Below are positions 49,289 through 57,448 of a stretch of 57,927 nucleotides of DNA, one piece after another (the first letter of the stretch is position 1; every line of letters begins with the position of its first letter). The notes below the pieces were generated by a model. That model was not told the DNA's origin. It saw only the letters and a list, made by a program, of their open reading frames with translations, and searched no databases. The stretch spans positions 40,303 to 98,229 of the forward strand of contig DEXG01000003.1 in NCBI GenBank assembly GCA_002364005.1, in the 5' to 3' direction. The position numbers were made by a program, and so were the translations under genes. Origin of the DNA: Phycisphaerales bacterium UBA3190 (lineage in GTDB: Bacteria; Planctomycetota; Phycisphaerae; Phycisphaerales; UBA1924).

Positions 49289-51313
49289 ATGAAAAACCGT
49301 ACCCTTCAAAGCGCGAGCCTGCTCGCATTCATCGCAGGTACAGCGATGGCACAACCAACACTCGACGGCGTCTATGACCCGGGCACCGAGGGCTCATTCT
49401 ATGGCGACCATGTCTGGGTGCAGAACAACCCAACTGCCTTTGGCGATAACACCGCTGGGCTCTCAACCGGCGGCGAGTTCGGCAACCCCGAAGTCGTTGA
49501 CACGGGCATCGAGATTAGCATTCCGCTCGCTTCACTCGGGCTTTCGGGCAATGAGACAATCCGCATCGCGGGTTGGGTGAACTCGGGCGACCGTACATTC
49601 AAGTCCAACCAGATCATCGGCGATCTGCCTCAGGACACGGGGAACCTCGGCGGCGCGCAGGATTTCGGTGACGCCCCCCTCGACACCACCACCCAGCATA
49701 TCGAGATCGACCTCTCGTCGGTCCCGACCACCTCGGCCAGCGTTGATGGTTCGCTCGACGGCGGCGTCGCGGGCAGCTCGTACGCCAATGTGTTCCTCCA
49801 GGGCAACTACACCGGCTTCGGCAACGAGACCGACGGCACCGTTGACGGCGAAGGCCCCAATGGCGGCGGCTCGGAGATCGACGGCATCTATGTCGCCAAG
49901 GACGGGACAAACCTCTACATCTTCGTTGCGGGCAACCTCGAAACCAATGGCAACGGGCTCGATCTCTACATCGATACCGGTGCTGGCGGCGATAGCACGC
50001 TCAACGGCGGCTCGGGCGATGGTGCCTTCATTATTGATGGCCAGTCCGGACTCGCCTTCGATTCGGGCTTTGACGCGGACTATGTCTTCTCGGTCGATGC
50101 GACCGACGACGATATGGACGGTGGGACCATCAATGTTCCCCGTGCATGGTTCGGTGGGATCAACGGCTCGATCGATAACCTGGGCACGCTCGCCGGCTAC
50201 GGCGCGGCGAACGCCGGCGCACTGGCCGGCGGTGTTTCGCTCGGTTACGACAACTCGAACGCCGAGGGCGTGATTGGTGATCCGTCCGCATCGACTCCGG
50301 TCACGCCGGATGCAGACTGGGCCTATGGCTCAGAGCTGGACAACATGCGGGTCTTCATCGACGAGCCCAACAACAAGCTGTGGCTCTTCATCGCCGGCAA
50401 CATGGAGGGTAACTTCAACAAGCTCGCGCTCTTCTTTGATACGCAGCCCGGTGGTCAGAATGTGATCCGTGATGACAATGTCGACATCTCGTTCAACGCG
50501 TTGAACAACATGTCAGGCATCACCTTCGACAGCGGTTTCGAAGCAGACTACTGGGTCGATGTCAACCAGGGTGTTGACGGCGGCACCGGTGAACTCCAGC
50601 GCTACGCCGACGCGGCGACCATGCGCACCGACGGGGCACTCATCGATTCGTTCTTCGGTGTGATCGTCGACTACGGCTCATTCGATGGCGGCAACATCGC
50701 CGACTTCCCGAACCTGCCCTTCGCCGGTCCTCGCATCGACATCCAGGACGGCTCACTGGGCAGCCTGTTTGCCAACTACGGGCCCCGCCTGTCGCAGCTC
50801 GATCCCAACAACCCGGTCGACGGGCTGCTGCAGGTCGCGATCAACAACTCGAATGTCGCCGGTGTGACTGATTCGTCGGCCGCGGGTGCCGCGAGCGTCA
50901 ACACCGGTATCGAGATGTGCTTCGATCTCGACGAGCTGGGCTGGGACGGCAGCCAGGATATCCTGGTCGCTGGTTGGGTCGCAAACAGCGGCTTCGATTT
51001 CCTCTCGAACCAGGTCCTCGGTGGCCTGCCCACCGCAGACAATGTCGGCTCGCGTGATGCCGACGGCGACGGCACCAACGATCTCGACTTCAACGCGATC
51101 GATGGCGAGCAGTTCGTCAACCTGTCCAACCCATCGGTGCCCACATGTCCGCCGGACTTCACGGGTGACGGCATGCTGAACTTCTTCGATGTTTCGGCAT
51201 TCATCAGTGCATTCTCGGCCATGGCACCTGAGGGCGACTACAACGGCGACTCGATGTACAACTTCTTCGATATCTCGGCATTCATCAGCGACTTCAGCGC
51301 TGGGTGCCCATAA
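49289..51313 (+). CDS. Large secreted protein with dockerin-like C-terminus, function unknown
   Basis: A 674-residue protein with signal peptide (MKNRTLQSASLLAFIAGTAM, cleavage after AMA). The body is rich in Gly, Asp and Asn and contains related segments: VFLQGNYTGFGNETDGTVDG then YIFVAGNLETNGNGLDLYID, and later LWLFIAGNMEGNFNKLALFFD, suggesting internally duplicated beta domains. The C-terminal 55 residues hold two FFDVSAFISAF / FFDISAFISDF repeats with DGxLN-type loops and end SAGCP, like the amylase at 36996. No enzyme motif is recognised. The reading frame is open 591 bases upstream across the GH13 gene, but ATG at 49289 with AGGGAG upstream starts the signal. Confidence 0.78.
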   Translation: MKNRTLQSASLLAFIAGTAMAQPTLDGVYDPGTEGSFYGDHVWVQNNPTAFGDNTAGLSTGGEFGNPEVVDTGIEISIPLASLGLSGNETIRIAGWVNSGDRTFKSNQIIGDLPQDTGNLGGAQDFGDAPLDTTTQHIEIDLSSVPTTSASVDGSLDGGVAGSSYANVFLQGNYTGFGNETDGTVDGEGPNGGGSEIDGIYVAKDGTNLYIFVAGNLETNGNGLDLYIDTGAGGDSTLNGGSGDGAFIIDGQSGLAFDSGFDADYVFSVDATDDDMDGGTINVPRAWFGGINGSIDNLGTLAGYGAANAGALAGGVSLGYDNSNAEGVIGDPSASTPVTPDADWAYGSELDNMRVFIDEPNNKLWLFIAGNMEGNFNKLALFFDTQPGGQNVIRDDNVDISFNALNNMSGITFDSGFEADYWVDVNQGVDGGTGELQRYADAATMRTDGALIDSFFGVIVDYGSFDGGNIADFPNLPFAGPRIDIQDGSLGSLFANYGPRLSQLDPNNPVDGLLQVAINNSNVAGVTDSSAAGAASVNTGIEMCFDLDELGWDGSQDILVAGWVANSGFDFLSNQVLGGLPTADNVGSRDADGDGTNDLDFNAIDGEQFVNLSNPSVPTCPPDFTGDGMLNFFDVSAFISAFSAMAPEGDYNGDSMYNFFDISAFISDFSAGCP

Positions 51314-51357
51314 TCGAAGCTAATCGTGTCTCATCTGAGGCATGAACACTGAATCTC

Positions 51358-51395
51358 GGGCGTCCGTGCCCAACCGTGCGGACGCCCTTTTCTTT
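51358..51395 (+). terminator. Rho-independent terminator
   Basis: GGGCGTCCG (51358-51366) and CGGACGCCC (51379-51387) form a perfect stem followed by TTTTCTTT, after the dockerin-protein stop. Confidence 0.85.
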
Positions 51396-51428
51396 ACCTC
51401 GATCGAGTTCGTCCGATAGCATTCGGGC

Positions 51429-52748
51429 ATGAATCACACGAAATGGAGTCTCGCCGTGCAAGCAAGGCCGCGTATCTGCACCGTCATCGTTCTGCTTCAG
51501 ATGTGTCTGCTGGGATCCCTCAGCTGGGCACAGGACTTGGTGAAGCCCGAATCCCTGCCCCAGGGCTTCGTGCTTGTTGTCAAGGACCTCTCAAGCAAGG
51601 CGAATAAAGACAATCCGATCTACTTCGCTTCGAGCATCAATGGCTGGAACCCCGCCGATCCTGAGTATGTCCTCTCGGGCCGCTCTGATACCCGCTGGCA
51701 GATCGTCATCGATGAGGACCTGCAGGGCGTCACGGTGCAGTTCAAGTTCACCCAGGGTGGGTGGGACCGCGAAGAGCTCGATGCCGAGGGCGACGCGGTC
51801 GCGAATCGCTCGCTGCCGATGGTTGATGCGACGAAGCTTGCCCCGGGCGAACGCCCGATCATCGAGCTGGAGATCGCAGATTTCCGTGAGCCGGTCTCGC
51901 TGGCCGAGCAGGTCCGCCAGTCGGGCTTCTACCACGAGCTGCAGGTGACGGGCGATGTGCACCGCATGCAGGTCCAGGGGGGGAGTGGCGGCGCCGAGTC
52001 GATGACCCGCGATTTGCTGATCTGGACACCGCCGGGCTATGACGACCCGAGCAACGCAGATCGCACCTACCCGGTGCTGTACATGTTCGATGGGCAGAAC
52101 ATCTTCGAGCAGCTCCCTGGTGTCCCGGGTGAATGGCACGCCGACGAGACCGCGATGGAGCTGGTGGAATCGGGCAAGATCGAGCCGCTGATCATTGTGG
52201 GGATCCCCAACTCGGGGGCCCATCGTCTTGAGGAGTATCTTCCCTTCGGCTCGTATCGCGGAGTTCAGGGTCAGGGCGCACAAACCATGCACTGGGTGCT
52301 GCGCGAAGTCCTGCCCAAGGTTGAGCGAGCGTTTCGTGTGAAGACCGATCGTGAATCAACCGCGATCGGCGGGGCCTCGTTGGGCGGTTCCATGGCGCTG
52401 TACGCCTCGACGGCACACGCCGACCGCTTCGGGATGGCGATCGTCGAGAGTCTGCCAATGATGGGTGACGAGGGCGAGTCCGCGATGCAGTACCTCAAGG
52501 GAGTGCAGCAGTGGCCGATGAAAATCTTCATCGGCATGGGTGGGCATGAGGTCGGCAACGACGACGCGGACAACGAGCGGAACATTCTGTTTCGCAAGTG
52601 GGCCCGTCGGATCGACGAGGTCGCGGCCGAGCGTGGTCTGTCCAGCGCGGCCCGCAAGCTGATGATCGTTCCCGAGGGCAACCACAATGAGCCCGCTTGG
52701 GCGGATCGGTTCGATGACGCGCTCCTTTTCCTGTTCGGGAAAGACTGA
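51429..52748 (+). CDS. Secreted esterase of the enterochelin esterase/esterase D type with an N-terminal beta-sandwich
   Basis: A 439-residue exported protein. After a signal peptide (CTVIVLLQMCLLGSLSWAQ), residues about 40-155 form a carbohydrate-binding-like beta-sandwich (IYFASSINGWNPADPEYVLS, VTVQFKFTQGGWDREEL) similar to CBM20/48 or E-set domains. The hydrolase domain has DLLIWTPPGYDDPSN, YPVLYMFDGQN and the nucleophile S317 in GGASLGGSMALY; H419 in EGNHNEP is the likely catalytic His. Families of this shape include acetyl- and feruloyl-esterases and mycolyl-like transferases. In this locus it may deacylate glucans. Confidence 0.85.
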   Translation: MNHTKWSLAVQARPRICTVIVLLQMCLLGSLSWAQDLVKPESLPQGFVLVVKDLSSKANKDNPIYFASSINGWNPADPEYVLSGRSDTRWQIVIDEDLQGVTVQFKFTQGGWDREELDAEGDAVANRSLPMVDATKLAPGERPIIELEIADFREPVSLAEQVRQSGFYHELQVTGDVHRMQVQGGSGGAESMTRDLLIWTPPGYDDPSNADRTYPVLYMFDGQNIFEQLPGVPGEWHADETAMELVESGKIEPLIIVGIPNSGAHRLEEYLPFGSYRGVQGQGAQTMHWVLREVLPKVERAFRVKTDRESTAIGGASLGGSMALYASTAHADRFGMAIVESLPMMGDEGESAMQYLKGVQQWPMKIFIGMGGHEVGNDDADNERNILFRKWARRIDEVAAERGLSSAARKLMIVPEGNHNEPAWADRFDDALLFLFGKD

Positions 52749-52826
52749 CCCGGCAATCGAGTTGTGACGACAATGCCGACCCCGTGCCGATGAGATATGA
52801 TGCCCACATCGACACGGAGGTTGGTC

Positions 52827-54065
52827 ATGTCCATCACAGCTTTGCTGCGCGTATGTGCCCTTTGGGGCGTTCTACTTGGCTCGGGGTGCGTCTTTGACGG
52901 GGGAGATTCGCGTGCAGATCGCATGACGAATACCTCGCTGAACCAAGACCTCTTCGGGCTCTGGGTGACTCGCTGGGATTTTCAGTCTGCCGAGGATGTG
53001 CGCACAATCATCGATGATGCTGGCAAGGCCGGCGTCACGGACCTGTTCTGGCAGGTTCGTGGGCAGGGGGATGCGTACTACAGCTCGCCGTTTGAGCCCT
53101 GGGGCGAGGACCTGACGCTCAAGCGAGATGCTGAGAACAAGCCCATTCGGGATCGGAAGCGCACCCTTGATCCGGGGTTTGATCCGCTGCGGTTGGCCAT
53201 CAGTGAGGCCCACGCTCGGGGCATCAAGCTCCATGCGTGGGTCAATGCCATGCCGCTCTGGAAGGGTGTTGACGAGCCCATCGACCTGCGTCATCCCTGG
53301 CACGCCCACCCCGAGTGGCGATTGCGCGATGAGACCGGCAAGCCGCAGGAACTGAGCGAGGGCTATGTCGTCGTGAATCCGGTGCTCGATGATGTGCAGG
53401 ACTACATCGTGCGGGTGGTGGGGGATATCGCCGATCGGTATGACATCGATGGGCTCCATCTCGACTACATCCGCTTCCTGAGCGATGAGCTTGATCGCAG
53501 TAAGCTTTACCCTGGGGATGCTCGTTCGCTCTCGCTGTACGCCCGCATGGTCGGCGACCGGGCAACGATCGGGCAGCTCAACCGCACCAAGTATCGCGAG
53601 TGGATCCGGGACCGCATTACCACCCTTGTGGAGCGTATCGGTGAAGAGGCACTCGAAGACCACGACGATGTGGTCTACTCGGCAGCCGTCTGGCGCCGGC
53701 CCGATCTTGCCAAGAATCAGTATCTTCAGGATGCCCAACGCTGGGTGAACGAGGGCATGGTGGATCTGGTTATGCCCATGGTGTACACCGACAACGATGC
53801 GCAATATACGGGTGATCTTGACGCGTGGTACAGCGTGGTCGATCGCCAGCGGGTGGTGCCGGGCATCGGGGCGTACAAGCACAAGGGGGCGAATCAAACC
53901 CTTACGCAGGCCTCGCTGGGGCACCCGCGTCGCTTTGTGCTCTTCGCGTACTCGACGCTCTTCGAGTCGGTCAACCCTGGGCAGCCGCAGACCCCTGAGC
54001 AGGCGCGGGACCGCGAGCAGAAGCGGGAAGCCCTCGCCCAGTTCATCGAGCGGGTTGGGAACTGA
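52827..54065 (+). CDS. GHL10 family glycoside hydrolase-like protein
   Basis: A 412-residue exported protein of the GHL10 (formerly DUF187, family-10-like) group. It starts FGLWVTRWDFQSAEDVRTII, then VTDLFWQVRGQGDAYYSSPF, LAISEAHARGIKLHAWVNAM, RYDIDGLHLDYIRF and DLVMPMVYTDND, all typical of this TIM-barrel family. The DGLHLDYIRF block holds the likely catalytic acid residues. The signal ends in LGSGC, a weak lipobox. ATG at 52827 has GGAGG upstream; an alternative start at 52797 adds ten residues. It is followed after two bases by the ROK gene, so they are cotranscribed. Confidence 0.87.
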   Translation: MSITALLRVCALWGVLLGSGCVFDGGDSRADRMTNTSLNQDLFGLWVTRWDFQSAEDVRTIIDDAGKAGVTDLFWQVRGQGDAYYSSPFEPWGEDLTLKRDAENKPIRDRKRTLDPGFDPLRLAISEAHARGIKLHAWVNAMPLWKGVDEPIDLRHPWHAHPEWRLRDETGKPQELSEGYVVVNPVLDDVQDYIVRVVGDIADRYDIDGLHLDYIRFLSDELDRSKLYPGDARSLSLYARMVGDRATIGQLNRTKYREWIRDRITTLVERIGEEALEDHDDVVYSAAVWRRPDLAKNQYLQDAQRWVNEGMVDLVMPMVYTDNDAQYTGDLDAWYSVVDRQRVVPGIGAYKHKGANQTLTQASLGHPRRFVLFAYSTLFESVNPGQPQTPEQARDREQKREALAQFIERVGN

Positions 54066-54067
54066 GC

Positions 54068-54934
54068 GTGGCGGCGCTGGGCATCGATATCGGTGGATCC
54101 AGTGTCAAGGTGGCCTTGCATGACGGTGCGGTGATCCAGACCGCCCGCAGCGCGTCCTACCAGCGTCCGGACCGGGAAACGCTCGCAAGTGCCATCGGTG
54201 ATGCGATCGGATCGCTTGATGCACCGAACGATCCGTCGATCCGTGTTGGCCTGTGCCTGCCCGGTAGGCATGACGAGGCGGGGAGCGCGATCGAGTGCTC
54301 GTTCAACCTGCCGTGCCTAGAGGGCTGGGCCTTTGGAGCACTGCTGCGATCGGCTCTCGGGTTCGACCCGGCCAGATGGCGCGTGGTGAGCGATGTTCAT
54401 GCGGCCACGATTGACATTGTGCGATCGAAGGGGCTGGATGGACGCGTCGCGGTCATCGCGATTGGCACCGGGGTCGGGCTCGGCGTGTGTGAACAGGGTC
54501 AGATGTGCTCGATCGGATCACGCGGCATCGGGCATCTGGGGCAGGTCGATGTCGGGCGATTAGGCGACGAGGATCAGGTTGCACCAAGCGGGGCCATCAA
54601 CACGCTCGAGTCGTACATCGGTCTCCCGGCACTTCGCGCACGCCATGGTGCCGACGATGAGCAGGAACTGATGCGGTTCATCGCGTCGCTCCCTGCCGAA
54701 GACCCGACGATGCGGGCGCTCGTGGCCGGATTGAGGGTCGTCCACGCGATTTATGTCCCAGACACGATTGTGCTCGCCGGCGGCGTGGGGCTGGCGATGG
54801 AGGGCAGCGGGGGAGCGATTCACGCCCGTGTAAGCGATGGCCTGACAACCCTGGCCAACCCGGACTGGTCACTGCGCTTTGCTGATTCGCTCTATCACGC
54901 GGCTTCGGGTGCGGCGATGCTCGCCTTGGACTGA
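54068..54934 (+). CDS. ROK family sugar kinase (probable glucokinase) without the zinc motif
   Basis: A 288-residue ROK-like kinase. It has the phosphate loop LGIDIGGSSVKV, the RVGLCLPGRHD block, SDVHAAT where the catalytic Asp sits (NDVNAA in typical ROK), AIGTGVGLGV and the C-terminal VLAGGVG. The zinc cluster CxCGxxGCxE is absent: the region after GHLGQVDV reads SGAINTLESYIG. Hence the substrate is less certain than for standard glucokinase, though glucose fits the locus. The start is GTG at 54068. Its 3' end overlaps the convergent symporter gene by 40 bases. Confidence 0.82.
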   Translation: MAALGIDIGGSSVKVALHDGAVIQTARSASYQRPDRETLASAIGDAIGSLDAPNDPSIRVGLCLPGRHDEAGSAIECSFNLPCLEGWAFGALLRSALGFDPARWRVVSDVHAATIDIVRSKGLDGRVAVIAIGTGVGLGVCEQGQMCSIGSRGIGHLGQVDVGRLGDEDQVAPSGAINTLESYIGLPALRARHGADDEQELMRFIASLPAEDPTMRALVAGLRVVHAIYVPDTIVLAGGVGLAMEGSGGAIHARVSDGLTTLANPDWSLRFADSLYHAASGAAMLALD

Positions 54935-56511
54935 GGTCGACCGAGGGCGCAGACGCTCGTGGAAAGCAGCACGCCGATGGTGAGCTTCCATGTGAAGTTG
55001 ATGCCGTAGAAATACTCGATTCGTGGGCCGTGAATCCTTGGGATCGCGTCATATACGAATCGCTGGGTCATCAGCATCCAGACGAAGCCGACGATCAGGG
55101 CCGCGATGACCGAAGCCGAGGAGCCGCGTTTGGTGAGCAGGGCGCAGAAGAAGACGCCGATCAGCCCGGCATAGGCGAAGCTCATCACGCTCAGGGCGAA
55201 GACGATGAGGGTGTCGTTGTTCGAGTTTTTCCAGAAGATGCAGACACATGCGAAGAGCCCGAGCACGATCCCCCCGGCGATGACGCCGATCTGGCCCACA
55301 CGCACGAGGTGCTGTTCGGGCAGTGGCTTGCCACGCCTGCGTGTCATGATGGGTTCGTAAAGGTCGCTGATGAAGGCGGCGCTCATGGCGTTGATGGCGC
55401 TGTTGAGACTTGAGAGTCCGGCTGCGAAGAGCCCGGCCATCATGAGCCCGCGTACGCCCGGGGGGATCTGGGTCAGGATGTAGTGCAGGAAGATCGTCAT
55501 CGATTCTTCGGGCGGGACCCCGTCGGTCACCGAGGTGAGTTCGGGTCGCTGATAGAGCACCCAGAGCAGCAGGCCCAGCGTGAGGAAGATGGACACACTC
55601 GGTATCCCGAGCAGGATTCCCACGATGACCGATCGAGCTCCCTGTTTGGCGTCCTTGCATGTGAGCATGCGCTGGGCGAGGTCCTGATCGGTGCCGTACG
55701 AGCCGATGCCCAGCAGGGTGAATCCGATGATGCACGCGGGGAGTGAGAAGGGGGCCTGCCAGTCGAAGCTGAGATCAAGGAGCGTGAGCTTTGAGGTTCC
55801 GCCCTCGCCCCCGGTACGCAGTGCGGTGAGTACCTCGCCAAGCGGCGCGTTGAAGCTGACAACGATCAGGACAATGGCGCAAAGGGCCGCCCCGATCAGG
55901 ATTGTGAACTGGATGACATCGGACCAGATCACCGATCGGATCCCGCCGGCCAGTGTATAGATGATTCCAACGAACGCGAGCACGGCGATCGCGCCCATGA
56001 GGTATATGGGCTGATTGCCGCGTTCGAACCCGAAGAGCACGATCGCCGCGGGGATGGCACCCGCGTAGACGCGAGCGCCCGACGCGAGGACACGCCCGAT
56101 CAGGAATGTGATGCTGGCGCTCTTGCGTGCTACGGGGCCGAATCGTTCCTCGAGCAGCTCGTAGATTGACGCCGAGCCGGATCGGTAGAACGCGGGGATG
56201 AATACCAACGCGATGATGATCGCGGCGATGACCATCCCGATATTGGTCGCGAGATAGGTGAGATCCCCTTTGTAGGCCTGCTCCGGGGCACCGATGAAGG
56301 TGACGGCCGAGAGCGAGGTCGCGACGATCGAGATCGCGACGGCCCAGCTGGGCATGGAGCGTGAACCGAGAAAATAGTCCCGGCTGTTCTTGGATGCGTG
56401 GCGAGCGAAGAGTGCACCCGTGATTGCCAGTAGCAGGAAATACCCTGATACCACCGCGAGATCAATGATCCCGAATCCGCCTGAACCCGAGCTCTGTGCG
56501 ATCGTCAGCAT
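54895..56511 (-). CDS. Sodium:solute symporter family transporter
   Basis: A 538-residue SSS-family protein with about 13 membrane helices. Landmarks are DYFLGSRSMPSWAVAISIVA, the conserved GAPEQAYKGDLTYL segment, the sodium-site helix region GGIRSVIWSDVIQF, GSYGTDQDLAQRML and AGLFAAGLSSLNSAINAMSA. Members import sugars, proline, pantothenate, iodide or sialic acid; the substrate cannot be told here. It may bring in a sugar related to the neighbouring locus. Confidence 0.9.
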   Translation of the reverse strand: MLTIAQSSGSGGFGIIDLAVVSGYFLLLAITGALFARHASKNSRDYFLGSRSMPSWAVAISIVATSLSAVTFIGAPEQAYKGDLTYLATNIGMVIAAIIIALVFIPAFYRSGSASIYELLEERFGPVARKSASITFLIGRVLASGARVYAGAIPAAIVLFGFERGNQPIYLMGAIAVLAFVGIIYTLAGGIRSVIWSDVIQFTILIGAALCAIVLIVVSFNAPLGEVLTALRTGGEGGTSKLTLLDLSFDWQAPFSLPACIIGFTLLGIGSYGTDQDLAQRMLTCKDAKQGARSVIVGILLGIPSVSIFLTLGLLLWVLYQRPELTSVTDGVPPEESMTIFLHYILTQIPPGVRGLMMAGLFAAGLSSLNSAINAMSAAFISDLYEPIMTRRRGKPLPEQHLVRVGQIGVIAGGIVLGLFACVCIFWKNSNNDTLIVFALSVMSFAYAGLIGVFFCALLTKRGSSASVIAALIVGFVWMLMTQRFVYDAIPRIHGPRIEYFYGINFTWKLTIGVLLSTSVCALGRPQSKASIAAPEAA

Positions 56512-56555
56512 CAGTTCAACATCGGGCTGACTCGTGATTGAGGGTCAGAATCGGC

Positions 56556-57422
56556 TTACTTCTGGGCGGCGAGAATCTCGCTCATCACACGGTACACCAG
56601 CTTGGCGGCGATGAAGTCAGAGGCATGGTGATTGGGGTTGGGGCACAGCTCGACGACATCGAAGCCGACGATCGTGCGTTGCTGGGCGACGCGGCGAACC
56701 AGTTCGGTGATCGTGAACCAGTCCATGCCGCCGGGTTCGGGTGTGCCGGTCGAGGGGAGGATCGAGGGGTCGAAGGCGTCGAGGTCGATCGTCAGGTAGA
56801 CTCGGTCTTCGAGCTGGGCGATTGCCCGGTCCATCCAGCTTGTGTCGTTGGCGCGGGTCCAGGCGTCGATCTGGTGGCCAAAGTAGACACGGTCCCGGTC
56901 CATGGATTCCAGTTCCTCGGCATCGATCGCACGGATCCCGACCTGCACGATCGAGGCGTGCTCGCGGGCGCGGGCCATGATGCAGGCGTGGTTGTGGGTT
57001 GAGCCGTGGTAGGTCTCGCGGGTGTCGCCGTGGGCGTCGATCTGCAGCACGGAGATGGGGCCACAGCACTCGGCGGCGGCTTCGACGGCACCGATCGTGA
57101 CCGAGTGCTCCCCGCCGAGCACAATAGGGAGTTGGGCGTTGCGGAGGGCGGCTGTGACCCGTTCCCTGACGAGCGGGGCGAGCTTGATGGGGTCGTGGGC
57201 ATCGCAGAGGACTGGTTCTTGGGTGAAGATGCCCTGCTGGTAATGCTCAGCATCGGTCTGAATGTCGTACCACTCGACCTGGGCTGATGCGTCGATGATC
57301 GCCTGGGGGCCCTGATCGGCTCCCTTGCGATAGGTCGAGGTTGCGTCGTAGGGGACCGGGATCACCTGAACCTTCGACTCGGGGCTCGTGAACTCGTCGG
57401 GGATATCGAGGAAGCCGGGCAT
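56556..57422 (-). CDS. speB: Agmatinase family ureohydrolase
   Basis: A 288-residue ureohydrolase that probably cleaves agmatine to putrescine and urea. The binuclear manganese site is intact: GGEHSVTIGA (His), DAHGDTRETYHGSTHNHA (Asp/His/Asp) and DLDAFDPSILPSTGTPEPGG (two Asp). The agmatinase start VIPVPYDATSTYRKGADQGP fits better than arginase. ATG at 57422 was chosen; the frame is open to 57569 inside the upstream gene. The arginine decarboxylase gene lies 26 bases upstream, which supports the agmatinase role. Confidence 0.93.
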   Translation of the reverse strand: MPGFLDIPDEFTSPESKVQVIPVPYDATSTYRKGADQGPQAIIDASAQVEWYDIQTDAEHYQQGIFTQEPVLCDAHDPIKLAPLVRERVTAALRNAQLPIVLGGEHSVTIGAVEAAAECCGPISVLQIDAHGDTRETYHGSTHNHACIMARAREHASIVQVGIRAIDAEELESMDRDRVYFGHQIDAWTRANDTSWMDRAIAQLEDRVYLTIDLDAFDPSILPSTGTPEPGGMDWFTITELVRRVAQQRTIVGFDVVELCPNPNHHASDFIAAKLVYRVMSEILAAQK

Positions 57423-57448
57423 GGGTGCGTCTCGGGTTGGGGTGGTGG

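Noticed and set aside
52271..52924. 217-residue open frame on the - strand
   Set aside because: Antisense to the esterase C-terminus, whose catalytic Ser and His blocks are clear.
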